A stretch of DNA of 6,293 nt from Neptuniibacter sp. (GTDB taxonomy: Bacteria; Pseudomonadota; Gammaproteobacteria; Pseudomonadales; Balneatricaceae): positions 1 through 6,293 of the forward strand of contig JASBRM010000180.1 in the NCBI GenBank assembly GCA_030149405.1, in the 5' to 3' direction. The position numbers and the translations under genes were made by a program. This document shows, piece after piece, positions 1-5,101 of this stretch (positions are counted from its first letter, which is position 1; the number at the start of each line of letters is the position of its first letter). The notes under the pieces were generated by a model, which was not told the origin of the DNA, did no database searches, and saw nothing but the letters and a program-made list of their open reading frames with translations.

Positions 1-10
1 AAGTGAGTAC

Positions 11-37
11 GCATTATACGGCTAAAGCCGGATAAGC
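11..37. repeat. Imperfect inverted repeat in the window's left flank
   Basis: The core CGGCT (19-23) pairs perfectly with AGCCG (26-30) across a two-base AA. After one mismatch the dyad continues with TTAT (14-17) against ATAA (32-35), then GC (11-12) against GC (36-37) with one bulged base. It lies downstream of the terminator of the minus-strand EAL–HDOD gene. No clear gene is visible in 1-77; the window edge may cut the tail of one. The form resembles a REP-type extragenic palindrome, but with one copy visible that is only a suggestion. Confidence 0.4.
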
Positions 38-77
38 GCACGAGACATTAGTGGAAAATGCGATGAACAAAATCAGA

Positions 78-125
78 AACAAAAAGAGCAGCCTAGGACC
101 TGTTAACAGGCCCTAGGCTGCTCTT
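78..125 (-). terminator. Rho-independent terminator of the EAL–HDOD gene
   Basis: On the minus strand a 14-bp perfect stem (84-97 with 112-125) is followed, after one mismatch at 98/111, by further pairing around GTTAAC. It is followed directly by a T-rich run, TTTTTGTTT (75-83 on the complement). It starts 18 bases after the stop codon at 144-146. The plus strand has no T run after the stem, so the signal is directional and belongs to the minus-strand gene. Confidence 0.9.
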
Positions 126-143
126 ATAGGTTTGTGAGATCAC

Positions 144-1361
144 TTACTCATACATCGCCTGCATGGATTCCTGAGTCCAGTCCAGGCTGGTACGATAAGC
201 GTTATCGTACATGGGGCCATCAAGATCCAGGGGCAGCAAGTCCCAGTCACCGTTTTCATAGTTAACAACGTTACGCAGAACCTGGCCAATATCACCTTTA
301 CCCAGAGTAACAGCATCCTTAATGTCATCTCCCAGCGGCACTTGCTCAAGCATTGCTTCACGTTCAATGTCGAGTAAAGCGTGCAAACCAGACATCATGC
401 CCGCCATAAAATAGCTACCCTGATTAGGCTTTTTCATGGCGATAGCGATCTCTTCGCACATGCGACCACGAACCAGTAACGAACGGGTCAGTTCCTGTGG
501 TTTGTCTTTTGATGAAGACATAGCGATCAGGGTCGCCCACTTCTTAACTTGTTCCAGGCCAAGGAGCACAATAGCCTGAGCTACAGATTCAACCTGACGC
601 ACTAGGTGGTAACCTGCGGAGTTAACAATACGCAGCAGCTTATAGGTCAGAGCAGGGTCACGGATAATCAACTCTTCAAGCGCTTCAGGTGTTGCTTTTG
701 GATTTTGAAGTTCCTGAATCAACTGCATCAGTGCAACCTGACTGCTGCCAATCTTTTTGCCTTTGATGAGTTTAGGTTTACTGAGGAAGTGCCCTTGAAA
801 GAGCTTGAAACCCAAATTTACACACTCTTCTAACTTATCGTAGGTTTCAATCTTTTCTGCCAGTAACGTGACTTTGTGACGCTTCAGGTGTTCAACCTGT
901 TCAGCCAGCTCTTCACTGGAGTGTTCCATCACATCAACTTTGACAATTTTGCAAAATTTGAGAACAGGATCAAACTCAGGGCTGTAAACAAAGTCATCCA
1001 GCGCCAGTCGGTAACCTTCAGCATGCAGAGTTTTAACCGCCTCTACCACTTCTGCATCAGGTTCTATATCTTCGAGGATCTCAAGTACGATATGTTTTTT
1101 GGAAAATTCAGGTAAGTTCTTGCCAACAAGAAGGTCGCGGGGCAGGTTTATAAACGCAGGTACGCGTTTCTGCTCGCCTGAATCGGAAATGCTTGTAAAA
1201 GCATTGAGTAAAACTTCACTTGTCGCTTCAGAGCCTGAGAAAATCGCATGTTCCTGTGCATCTTCAGTTCTGTAGAGTAGCTCGTATGCCACAACCCGCT
1301 GATCGCGATCAAAAATGGGCTGGCGAGCCATAAGTACTTGTGAGCTATCAACGTTGTCCAT
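144..1361 (-). CDS. EAL–HDOD two-domain signalling protein (YuxH-like)
   Basis: This 405-residue soluble protein has an N-terminal EAL-type cyclic-di-GMP domain (about 10-200) and a C-terminal HDOD domain (about 205-390; KLLRIVNSAGY at 241-251). It has no membrane segment, GGDEF or receiver domain. The EAL signature reads E27-L-L. Residues aligning with the metal and catalytic set of active EAL enzymes seem present: E27, N72 (INLP), E94, D122-D123, K141, E169, E172 and Q189 (QGHFLSKP). The loop after the DD pair is DDFVYSPEF rather than the usual DFG-type loop, and the K141-E169 stretch is short. Activity is therefore uncertain: it may hydrolyse c-di-GMP, only bind it, or do neither. HDOD proteins lack HD-phosphohydrolase metal ligands and usually act in signalling scaffolds. 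The start at 1361 has an in-frame TAA just upstream and only a weak SD; Met11 is an alternative. The gene is monocistronic, with its own terminator, and divergent from rbgA. Confidence 0.93.
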   Translation of the reverse strand: MDNVDSSQVLMARQPIFDRDQRVVAYELLYRTEDAQEHAIFSGSEATSEVLLNAFTSISDSGEQKRVPAFINLPRDLLVGKNLPEFSKKHIVLEILEDIEPDAEVVEAVKTLHAEGYRLALDDFVYSPEFDPVLKFCKIVKVDVMEHSSEELAEQVEHLKRHKVTLLAEKIETYDKLEECVNLGFKLFQGHFLSKPKLIKGKKIGSSQVALMQLIQELQNPKATPEALEELIIRDPALTYKLLRIVNSAGYHLVRQVESVAQAIVLLGLEQVKKWATLIAMSSSKDKPQELTRSLLVRGRMCEEIAIAMKKPNQGSYFMAGMMSGLHALLDIEREAMLEQVPLGDDIKDAVTLGKGDIGQVLRNVVNYENGDWDLLPLDLDGPMYDNAYRTSLDWTQESMQAMYE

Positions 1362-1396
1362 AATTTATGGATAGTCCCATACAGCAATCGAATGAA

Positions 1397-1451
1397 GTTA
1401 GTCTAACACCGAAAATTCATAGAGGCAGCATCAATTTTAGTAGAATCTAAA
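1397..1451. repeat. Two small dyads upstream of the EAL–HDOD gene
   Basis: The palindrome GTTAG-T-CTAAC (1397-1407) lies 36 bases upstream of the EAL–HDOD start. A related dyad, TTTAG-N6-CTAAA (1436-1451), lies further into the 170-base divergent spacer. Both use TTAG/CTAA arms and could be regulator sites for the minus-strand gene. I could not place a convincing minus-strand promoter here, and arms of five bases can arise by chance in AT-rich DNA. Confidence 0.25.
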
Positions 1452-1472
1452 GTATTTGTTGCTGTAATCAGA

Positions 1473-1502
1473 TCGAAAAAATATCCGGCTATACAGTATA
1501 AT
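1473..1502 (+). promoter_or_regulatory. Probable sigma-70 promoter of rbgA
   Basis: A perfect -10 box TATAAT (1497-1502) has a weak -35 candidate TCGAAA (1473-1478, 4 of 6) at an 18-base spacer. Transcription would start near 1509, giving a short leader of about 23 bases that contains the SD AGGA (1521-1524). The -10 overlaps an 11-base palindrome TATAC-A-GTATA (1490-1500). On the opposite strand this palindrome yields TATACT, so a back-to-back promoter for the EAL–HDOD gene is possible but has no good -35. Confidence 0.6.
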
Positions 1503-1531
1503 GCCCCGGAATTTTCTAACAGGATCTACAA

Positions 1532-2446
1532 ATGAGTATTAACTGGTTTCCGGGACATATGCACAAAGCCCGGAAAGAGATCGCTAAGGTGATGGACGAG
1601 GTAGATGTGATCATCGAAGTCTTAGATGCGCGCCTGCCACAATCCAGCGAAAATCCTTTGGTTGATACTCTGCGTAAAGGTAAACCTGCAGTAAAACTGT
1701 TGAATAAAAGCGACCTGGCGGACGAGAAGAAAACCCAGCAGTGGCTGGATTACTTCAATAGCCTGCCGGATACCAGAGCGATTGCGCTTGATCACACCCA
1801 GAAGAAACAAATAAACCGTATTGCAGAGCTGTGTAAGCAGATGGTGCCTAGTCGTTCGTCATCAGGTCGTCCGGTCAGAGCCATGATTATGGGTATTCCA
1901 AACGTAGGCAAATCAACACTCATTAATGCTTTATTAGGCAGAAAAATTGCCAAAGTGGGGAATGAGCCGGCAGTTACTAAAAGCCAGACACGATTCACCA
2001 CAAAAAACGGTATGGCTTTATCGGACACGCCGGGAATCCTCTGGCCAAAAATAGAAGATCCTGATTCCGGTTATCGACTGGCTGCCAGTGGAGCGATCAA
2101 GGATACAGCGATTGAACATGAAGACGTCGCTATTTTTGCCGCAGGTTTTATGAAAGATGATTACCCGGAACGTTTGGTAGAACGCTTTAAATTCAAAGAG
2201 ATGCCAGAAACATCTGAAGCTGTTTTAGATGAAATAGGTCGTCGTAGAGGGTGCCTGAGGCCGGGTGGGATCGTTGATAGGAATAAAGCATCTACACTTT
2301 TATTAAATGAAATCCGTTCGGGCAAGTTGGGTAAACTCAGTTTTGAAACTGTAGCCGAATGGGAAGAGAAACGCCGTCTTGCTGAAGAACAGCGTCTATT
2401 GGAAGAAGCGCAGCAGTCAGAAGCAGAACAGAATAAGGTTGATTAA
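1532..2446 (+). CDS. rbgA: Ribosome biogenesis GTPase RbgA (YlqF)
   Basis: This 304-residue cytoplasmic GTPase belongs to the family that drives a late step of 50S subunit assembly. The motif order is circularly permuted (G4-G5-G1-G2-G3), the family hallmark: G4 NKSD at 58-61, a G5-like region near 83-87, G1 GIPNVGKST at 121-129, a G2 threonine near 149, and G3 DTPG at 165-168. The N-terminal WFPGHM contains His9, which matches the catalytic histidine of Bacillus RbgA. The C-terminal RNA-binding region carries CLRPGGIVDRNKAS (241-254). It ends in a charged, Glu/Gln-rich helical tail (about 272-304) that looks longer than in the roughly 280-residue Bacillus protein. The start is supported by SD AGGA seven bases upstream. 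The next gene begins two bases after the TAA, so the two are almost surely co-transcribed. Confidence 0.97.
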   Translation: MSINWFPGHMHKARKEIAKVMDEVDVIIEVLDARLPQSSENPLVDTLRKGKPAVKLLNKSDLADEKKTQQWLDYFNSLPDTRAIALDHTQKKQINRIAELCKQMVPSRSSSGRPVRAMIMGIPNVGKSTLINALLGRKIAKVGNEPAVTKSQTRFTTKNGMALSDTPGILWPKIEDPDSGYRLAASGAIKDTAIEHEDVAIFAAGFMKDDYPERLVERFKFKEMPETSEAVLDEIGRRRGCLRPGGIVDRNKASTLLLNEIRSGKLGKLSFETVAEWEEKRRLAEEQRLLEEAQQSEAEQNKVD

Positions 2447-2448
2447 GA

Positions 2449-2712
2449 ATGCCACGTATTAAAAAAAGCCGTAAAGCAAAAGGTTTTATTGACGACCGCG
2501 GTCCAAGCCGACAGGAACGTCTGGCAGACCCGGACAGTTATGACAGCCGTAAGCGAAAAGCGCTGGATTCCAAAAAGAAAAAGCACAAGTCTGTTTATGA
2601 AAAACAGCGAGAAGCTGACAAAATCGCGAATTCCACTACTCCTCAGGCTGAACGCAAAACCCGTCTGGCAGATAAGATTCGTCGCATCAATAAGGACAAG
2701 AATGAAGATTAA
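2449..2712 (+). CDS. Small, very basic protein co-transcribed with rbgA
   Basis: The protein has 87 residues, of which 17 are Lys and 12 Arg, so one third are basic; it has no Cys and no Trp. I do not recognise it as a named family. It has no signal peptide or membrane segment. The N-terminus IKKSRKAKG (4-12) resembles the basic N-terminus of YihI, the activator of the GTPase Der, but the acidic C-terminal part of YihI is missing. A KKKK cluster (42-45) and a probably helical, charged second half (about 48-87) suggest RNA or ribosome binding. The start lies two bases after the rbgA stop, with SD TAAGG (2434-2438) inside the end of rbgA, so translation is probably coupled. By position it may assist RbgA or 50S assembly; this is inference. 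Disorder is likely in the first half. Confidence 0.8.
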   Translation: MPRIKKSRKAKGFIDDRGPSRQERLADPDSYDSRKRKALDSKKKKHKSVYEKQREADKIANSTTPQAERKTRLADKIRRINKDKNED

Positions 2713-2751
2713 TTTTGCTGCTTATTGCGCCATAAAATCTTTGTTTAATAT

Positions 2752-2780
2752 TTGAACAATCAGAGTTGCTCTTCTACGTT
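2752..2780 (+). promoter_or_regulatory. Candidate promoter of the CDGSH gene
   Basis: TTGAAC (2752-2757) and TACGTT (2775-2780) are separated by exactly 17 bases in the 102-base gap after the rbgA unit. Both boxes are imperfect: the -35 matches at 4 of 6 positions and the -10 at 3 of 6. Transcription would begin near 2787, inside the palindrome at 2780-2794. No terminator is visible between 2713 and 2751, so read-through from rbgA is also possible. Confidence 0.3.
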
Positions 2781-2794
2781 TACTGAAACAGTAA
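2780..2794. repeat. 15-base palindrome upstream of the CDGSH gene
   Basis: TTACTG (2780-2785) and CAGTAA (2789-2794) are perfect inverted arms around AAA. The site ends eight bases before the SD and overlaps the expected transcription start of the candidate promoter at 2752-2780. That position suits a repressor operator. As RNA it would be only a short six-pair hairpin with a tight loop and no T run, so it is not a terminator. Confidence 0.4.
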
Positions 2795-2814
2795 CTTCCG
2801 TGAAGGAGAGCGTC

Positions 2815-3057
2815 ATGTCTCATTCTCCTGTTCATCGTGCAGGTGATGAACCAACCAAAGTTACCTTACAAGCGGGGCAAACCTACGCATGGTGTGCTTG
2901 TGGACGTTCGGCAACACAGCCCTTTTGTGACGGATCGCATCAAGGTACAGGTCTGGATCCAGTGGTATTTACCGCAGAAGAAGACAGCGATGTCTGGCTG
3001 TGCATGTGTAAGCAGACTAAAGGCCCTCCGCTTTGTGATGGTAGCCATAAAAACTGA
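2815..3057 (+). CDS. Tandem CDGSH iron-sulfur domain protein
   Basis: This 80-residue soluble protein carries two complete CDGSH motifs, C-x-C-x2-[ST]-x3-P-x-C-D-G-S-H. The first uses C27, C29, C38 and H42; the second uses C63, C65, C74 and H78. Each three-Cys, one-His set is the ligand set for a [2Fe-2S] cluster in the mitoNEET/CISD family, so two clusters per chain are expected, as in the CISD3/MiNT group. Family members are linked to iron-sulfur, redox or iron handling; the role of this one cannot be read from sequence. There is no membrane anchor or targeting segment. The start is set by SD AAGGAG (2803-2808) six bases before the ATG. An in-frame ATG at 2752 would add 21 residues with no family likeness and lacks an SD. 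A YhiN-type flavoprotein follows 57 bases later on the same strand. Confidence 0.93.
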   Translation: MSHSPVHRAGDEPTKVTLQAGQTYAWCACGRSATQPFCDGSHQGTGLDPVVFTAEEDSDVWLCMCKQTKGPPLCDGSHKN

Positions 3058-3075
3058 TCTTGCTTATTACTGCTA

Positions 3076-3084
3076 TGGTAAGAT
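3076..3084 (+). promoter_or_regulatory. Candidate extended -10 promoter of the YhiN homologue
   Basis: TGG-TAAGAT (3076-3084) has the TG-n element of extended -10 promoters plus a 4-of-6 -10 box. It sits in the 57-base gap between the CDGSH gene and the flavoprotein, with no good -35. A transcript would begin near 3090, inside the left arm of the hairpin at 3085-3113. Confidence 0.3.
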
Positions 3085-3113
3085 AGCGCGCTTTAAAATC
3101 AGCGGAGCGCGTT
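3085..3113 (+). promoter_or_regulatory. Leader hairpin overlapping the SD of the YhiN homologue
   Basis: CGCGCT (3087-3092) pairs perfectly with AGCGCG (3106-3111). The pairing extends by a G-U and an A-U pair to eight pairs (3085-3092 with 3106-3113) around a 13-base loop. The right arm takes part of the SD GGAG (3104-3107) and ends one base before the GTG start. In RNA it could mask the ribosome-binding site. A transcript started at the candidate promoter just upstream would lack most of the left arm, so only read-through RNA would fold this way. Confidence 0.4.
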
Positions 3114-3114
3114 C

Positions 3115-4293
3115 GTGGAACAATATGATGTAGTGATCATCGGAGCTGGGGCATCAGGGTTAATGTGTGCTGCGACTGCCGGTTACCGTGGTCGCTCAGT
3201 ACTTGTAATAGAACACACTACCAAGATAGGTCGTAAGATTTTAATGTCTGGTGGTGGTCGCTGTAATTTCACTAATATCCACAATTCACCGGCCAACTTT
3301 CTCTCTGCAAACCCGCATTTTTGTAAGTCTGCCCTCAGTCGTTATAAAGCACAGGATTTTATCGATCTGGTTGATCGTCACGGTGTGGAATACCATGAGA
3401 AAACTCTGGGTCAGCTTTTTTGTAACGAATCCAGTAAAGAGATTCTTCAGGTTTTACTCACAGAATGCGAGTGGGCTGGCAATGAGTTGAGAACGGAAGT
3501 TTCTGTCGAAGGAATTACTGTCCAGGAATCAGGTTATCTGCTCGACACAAATAGCGGTCAAATAAAAGCTGAGTCCGTTGTGATCGCAACCGGAGGCCTA
3601 TCTATCCCAAATGGCGGAGCCACTAGCTTCGCTTATGATATTGCTGAACAGTTTGGTTTAGAGATATTACCCAGGGCTGCGGCTTTGGTTCCGTTTACTC
3701 TGCAGCCTAAAGACAAAGAGCTTCTAAAAGAATTATCCGGTGTATCCCATCGTATAAAAACAACTATAGGCAAAACCAGTTTTACCGAGAATATGCTCTT
3801 TACCCATCGTGGCCTGAGTGGACCCGCGATTTTACAGATCTCATCCTACTGGCAGCCGGGTGAAGAAGTTGAGATCGATCTGTTTCCGGAATTTGACCTT
3901 CTGAGTTGGTTAAAAGAGCAAAGAGAAGCGCGACCCAAGGCAGAATTAACCACAGTAATGGCCCAGCAGATGAGTAAACGTATGTCACAGGTTTTGTGTC
4001 AGCTGTTTGGGTTGAGCGGTATTATGGGTAACCAATCTAATAAAGACCTCGAAACGATCACCAATGCGTTTAAGCGTTGGAAAGTAAAACCATCAGGCAC
4101 CGAAGGTTATCGTACTGCTGAAGTTACCATTGGGGGAATCGATACCAATGAGATCAATCAGAAGACCATGGAGGCGAAAAAAGCTCCCGGTTTATATTTC
4201 ATTGGTGAGTGTCTGGATGTAACCGGCCATCTGGGAGGGCACAATTTCCAGTGGGCCTGGGCATCAGGTTTTGCCGCAGGGCAAGTTGTGTAA
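3115..4293 (+). CDS. HI0933/YhiN-family FAD-dependent oxidoreductase
   Basis: This 392-residue cytoplasmic flavoprotein matches the usual length and architecture of the HI0933/YhiN family (BaiN-like). The N-terminal Rossmann motif VVIIGAGASG (6-15) and the acidic residue E33 at the end of the second strand bind the ADP part of FAD. The family signature GRKILMSGGGRCNFTN lies at 39-54. The C-terminal block from GLYFIGECLDVTG (359-371) to GGHNFQWAWASG closes the FAD site. A middle domain (about 190-340) is inserted between the two FAD-binding parts. The physiological substrate of most members is unknown; some relatives act in reductive bile-acid metabolism, which is not implied here. Translation starts at GTG 3115 with SD GGAG seven bases upstream. 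No downstream in-frame ATG precedes the FAD motif, which fixes the start. It follows the CDGSH gene in tandem and converges with the exported orphan. No T-rich terminator is seen after it. Confidence 0.95.
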   Translation: MEQYDVVIIGAGASGLMCAATAGYRGRSVLVIEHTTKIGRKILMSGGGRCNFTNIHNSPANFLSANPHFCKSALSRYKAQDFIDLVDRHGVEYHEKTLGQLFCNESSKEILQVLLTECEWAGNELRTEVSVEGITVQESGYLLDTNSGQIKAESVVIATGGLSIPNGGATSFAYDIAEQFGLEILPRAAALVPFTLQPKDKELLKELSGVSHRIKTTIGKTSFTENMLFTHRGLSGPAILQISSYWQPGEEVEIDLFPEFDLLSWLKEQREARPKAELTTVMAQQMSKRMSQVLCQLFGLSGIMGNQSNKDLETITNAFKRWKVKPSGTEGYRTAEVTIGGIDTNEINQKTMEAKKAPGLYFIGECLDVTGHLGGHNFQWAWASGFAAGQVV

Positions 4294-4451
4294 CCTCTAA
4301 ATAAGAGTAATGCTTTTCCATGGAAGTAATTGAAGAAATACTTCTGAATTCCATAAAGTATTGTGACACGCCAACAGCTAAGGTGACTTTTCGGGAAACT
4401 ACAGAAATGTAGGAAGAGTTCGAAGTCGCTTAATTTCCTCAGGGTCACAGT

Positions 4452-4469
4452 GCTAAATTTTTATTTAGC
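4452..4469. repeat. Hairpin over the stop codon of the exported orphan
   Basis: GCTAAAT (4452-4458) and ATTTAGC (4463-4469) are perfect arms around TTTT, and the minus-strand TAA stop (4461-4463) straddles loop and stem. Neither strand has a T run after the stem, so this is not a standard terminator, though it may stabilise the RNA 3' end. The rest of the convergent spacer (4294-4451) shows no gene. It holds only small dyads such as TTCCATGGAA at 4316-4325. Confidence 0.35.
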
Positions 4470-4955
4470 GCATTCGTATTCAATCAATGTTTCAAGGCGA
4501 TCAAAGGCGACCAAGCTTGGCAGGTAGATAATTCTGACTGTCATGCCTTGTGGCTTAAGCTTTGAGGCAATGATCAACTTGCAAACGTTATACGCATAAT
4601 CCAGATTTCCTTGTGATCGGCGTATCACTCCAACGCGAATGATTTTCTCAGTGTCCCAGCGGGCATCAGCCGCGATGGGATCATTTTTACTATTAAGGTA
4701 GTCCGTTACCAAGCGATGTTTGCTGCTGTAATCTTTACCATTATTTCCTTTCTTGCCGGTAATCTCTTCGGACCGAATATCGTCATTGCTATAGTAACTG
4801 TCCGCAGGTTTTTCTTCCTGCATAAAGAATGTTTTGGCAGATAACTGGGTGCTGAAAATCAGCAACATAGGTGCTACTAATATAGGTGCTACTAATATAG
4901 GTACTACGAGTTGTAGTAATGCAGATTGGATTTTACCGCGCTTAAAATGAAGCAT
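4461..4955 (-). CDS. Unrecognised exported protein with a repeat-built signal sequence
   Basis: I do not recognise a family for this 164-residue protein. The N-terminus has a basic n-region (K5, R6, K8) and a long hydrophobic stretch (about 12-34). It then has STQLSA, giving a plausible signal-peptidase cut after A40; an uncleaved anchor is possible because the segment is long. The middle (about 45-100) is polar and charged, probably disordered, with GKKGNNGKD at 67-75. The last part (about 101-164) looks folded: a strand IIRVGVI (105-111), a helix with C125, a strand MTVRIIYL (138-145), then a helix ending in C162. The two cysteines could form a disulfide in the periplasm. Within the signal sequence VAPIL/VAPML is repeated, encoded by a 15-base tandem repeat. 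Codons are AT-richer (TTA, ATA, GTA) than in neighbouring genes, which may mean acquisition. The start has only a weak SD and sits inside a large inverted repeat. It lies 146 bases downstream of the HxlR gene on the same strand. Confidence 0.7.
   Translation of the reverse strand: MLHFKRGKIQSALLQLVVPILVAPILVAPMLLIFSTQLSAKTFFMQEEKPADSYYSNDDIRSEEITGKKGNNGKDYSSKHRLVTDYLNSKNDPIAADARWDTEKIIRVGVIRRSQGNLDYAYNVCKLIIASKLKPQGMTVRIIYLPSLVAFDRLETLIEYECAK
4867..4911. repeat. 15-base tandem repeat inside the signal-peptide coding region
   Basis: Two perfect copies of ATAGGTGCTACTAAT (4867-4881, 4882-4896) are followed by a third, diverged copy (4897-4911). The unit is five codons long. Copy number changes would therefore lengthen or shorten the hydrophobic core of the exported protein (residues 17-31) without a frameshift. 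The repeated residues are V-A-P-[IM]-L. Confidence 0.9.
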
Positions 4956-5001
4956 TCTTAACTAACTCTAGGTGATCATAGTTAAAATCTAGCGCGGTAA
5001 A
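4932..5001 (-). promoter_or_regulatory. Nested inverted repeats enclosing the orphan's start codon
   Basis: The outer arms TTTACCGCGCT (4932-4942) and AGCGCGGTAAA (4991-5001) are perfect over 11 bases. Inside them, TTAACTA (4958-4964) and TAGTTAA (4979-4985) form a second perfect seven-base dyad. In the minus-strand RNA the start codon (4953-4955) would sit on the 3' side of the internal loop between the two stems, and the SD region would fall in the inner stem-loop. The 3' outer arm encodes residues K5 to K8. This could control translation, or be a DNA-level site. Confidence 0.5.
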
Positions 5002-5002
5002 C

Positions 5003-5048
5003 CTTATTTTAAAAGAATAAGTTTATTAAAGTTTTAATGAAAAACTTT
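5003..5048. repeat. AT-rich dyads between the HxlR gene and the orphan
   Basis: Two dyads lie side by side: CTTATT-N7-AATAAG (5003-5021) and AAAGTTTT-N5-AAAACTTT (5028-5048). The second is 54 bases past the HxlR stop and could act as a weak terminator for that gene, but it is all A/T apart from one pair. The first could be an operator for the orphan. No firm promoter could be placed in this very AT-rich stretch. Confidence 0.3.
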
Positions 5049-5101
5049 TGGTTTATTTGAACTACGAAATCTGTTTTTGGCTTGTCAGTTTTAGCTGAAA
5101 A

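Noticed and set aside
1..35. Possible tail of a plus-strand gene ending at TAA 33-35
   Set aside because: Only ten codons are open and they overlap the palindrome at 11-37; nothing supports coding.
606..1115. Two plus-strand open frames (606-833 and 876-1115) inside the EAL–HDOD gene
   Set aside because: They lie opposite conserved EAL and HDOD coding sequence, have no SD and give low-complexity shadow proteins.
2489..2755. Alternative frame overlapping the basic protein gene
   Set aside because: The frame at 2449 has the coupled start and SD; this one has neither and only overlaps it by chance.
2752..2814. Longer N-terminus for the CDGSH protein from ATG 2752
   Set aside because: A strong SD precedes ATG 2815. 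The 21 extra residues do not resemble the family and would run through the promoter and palindrome.
4295..4344. Terminator for the YhiN homologue (CTCT/AGAG and GAAGTA/TACTTC dyads)
   Set aside because: The stems are four to six pairs, mostly A/T, and not followed by a T run.
4158..4448. 96-codon minus-strand open frame over the end of the YhiN homologue
   Set aside because: Its second half is antisense to the conserved C-terminal FAD block, the protein looks like no family, and there is no SD.
4867..4911. CRISPR-like repeat
   Set aside because: The units are 15 bases, directly adjacent without spacers, and in frame within a coding sequence.
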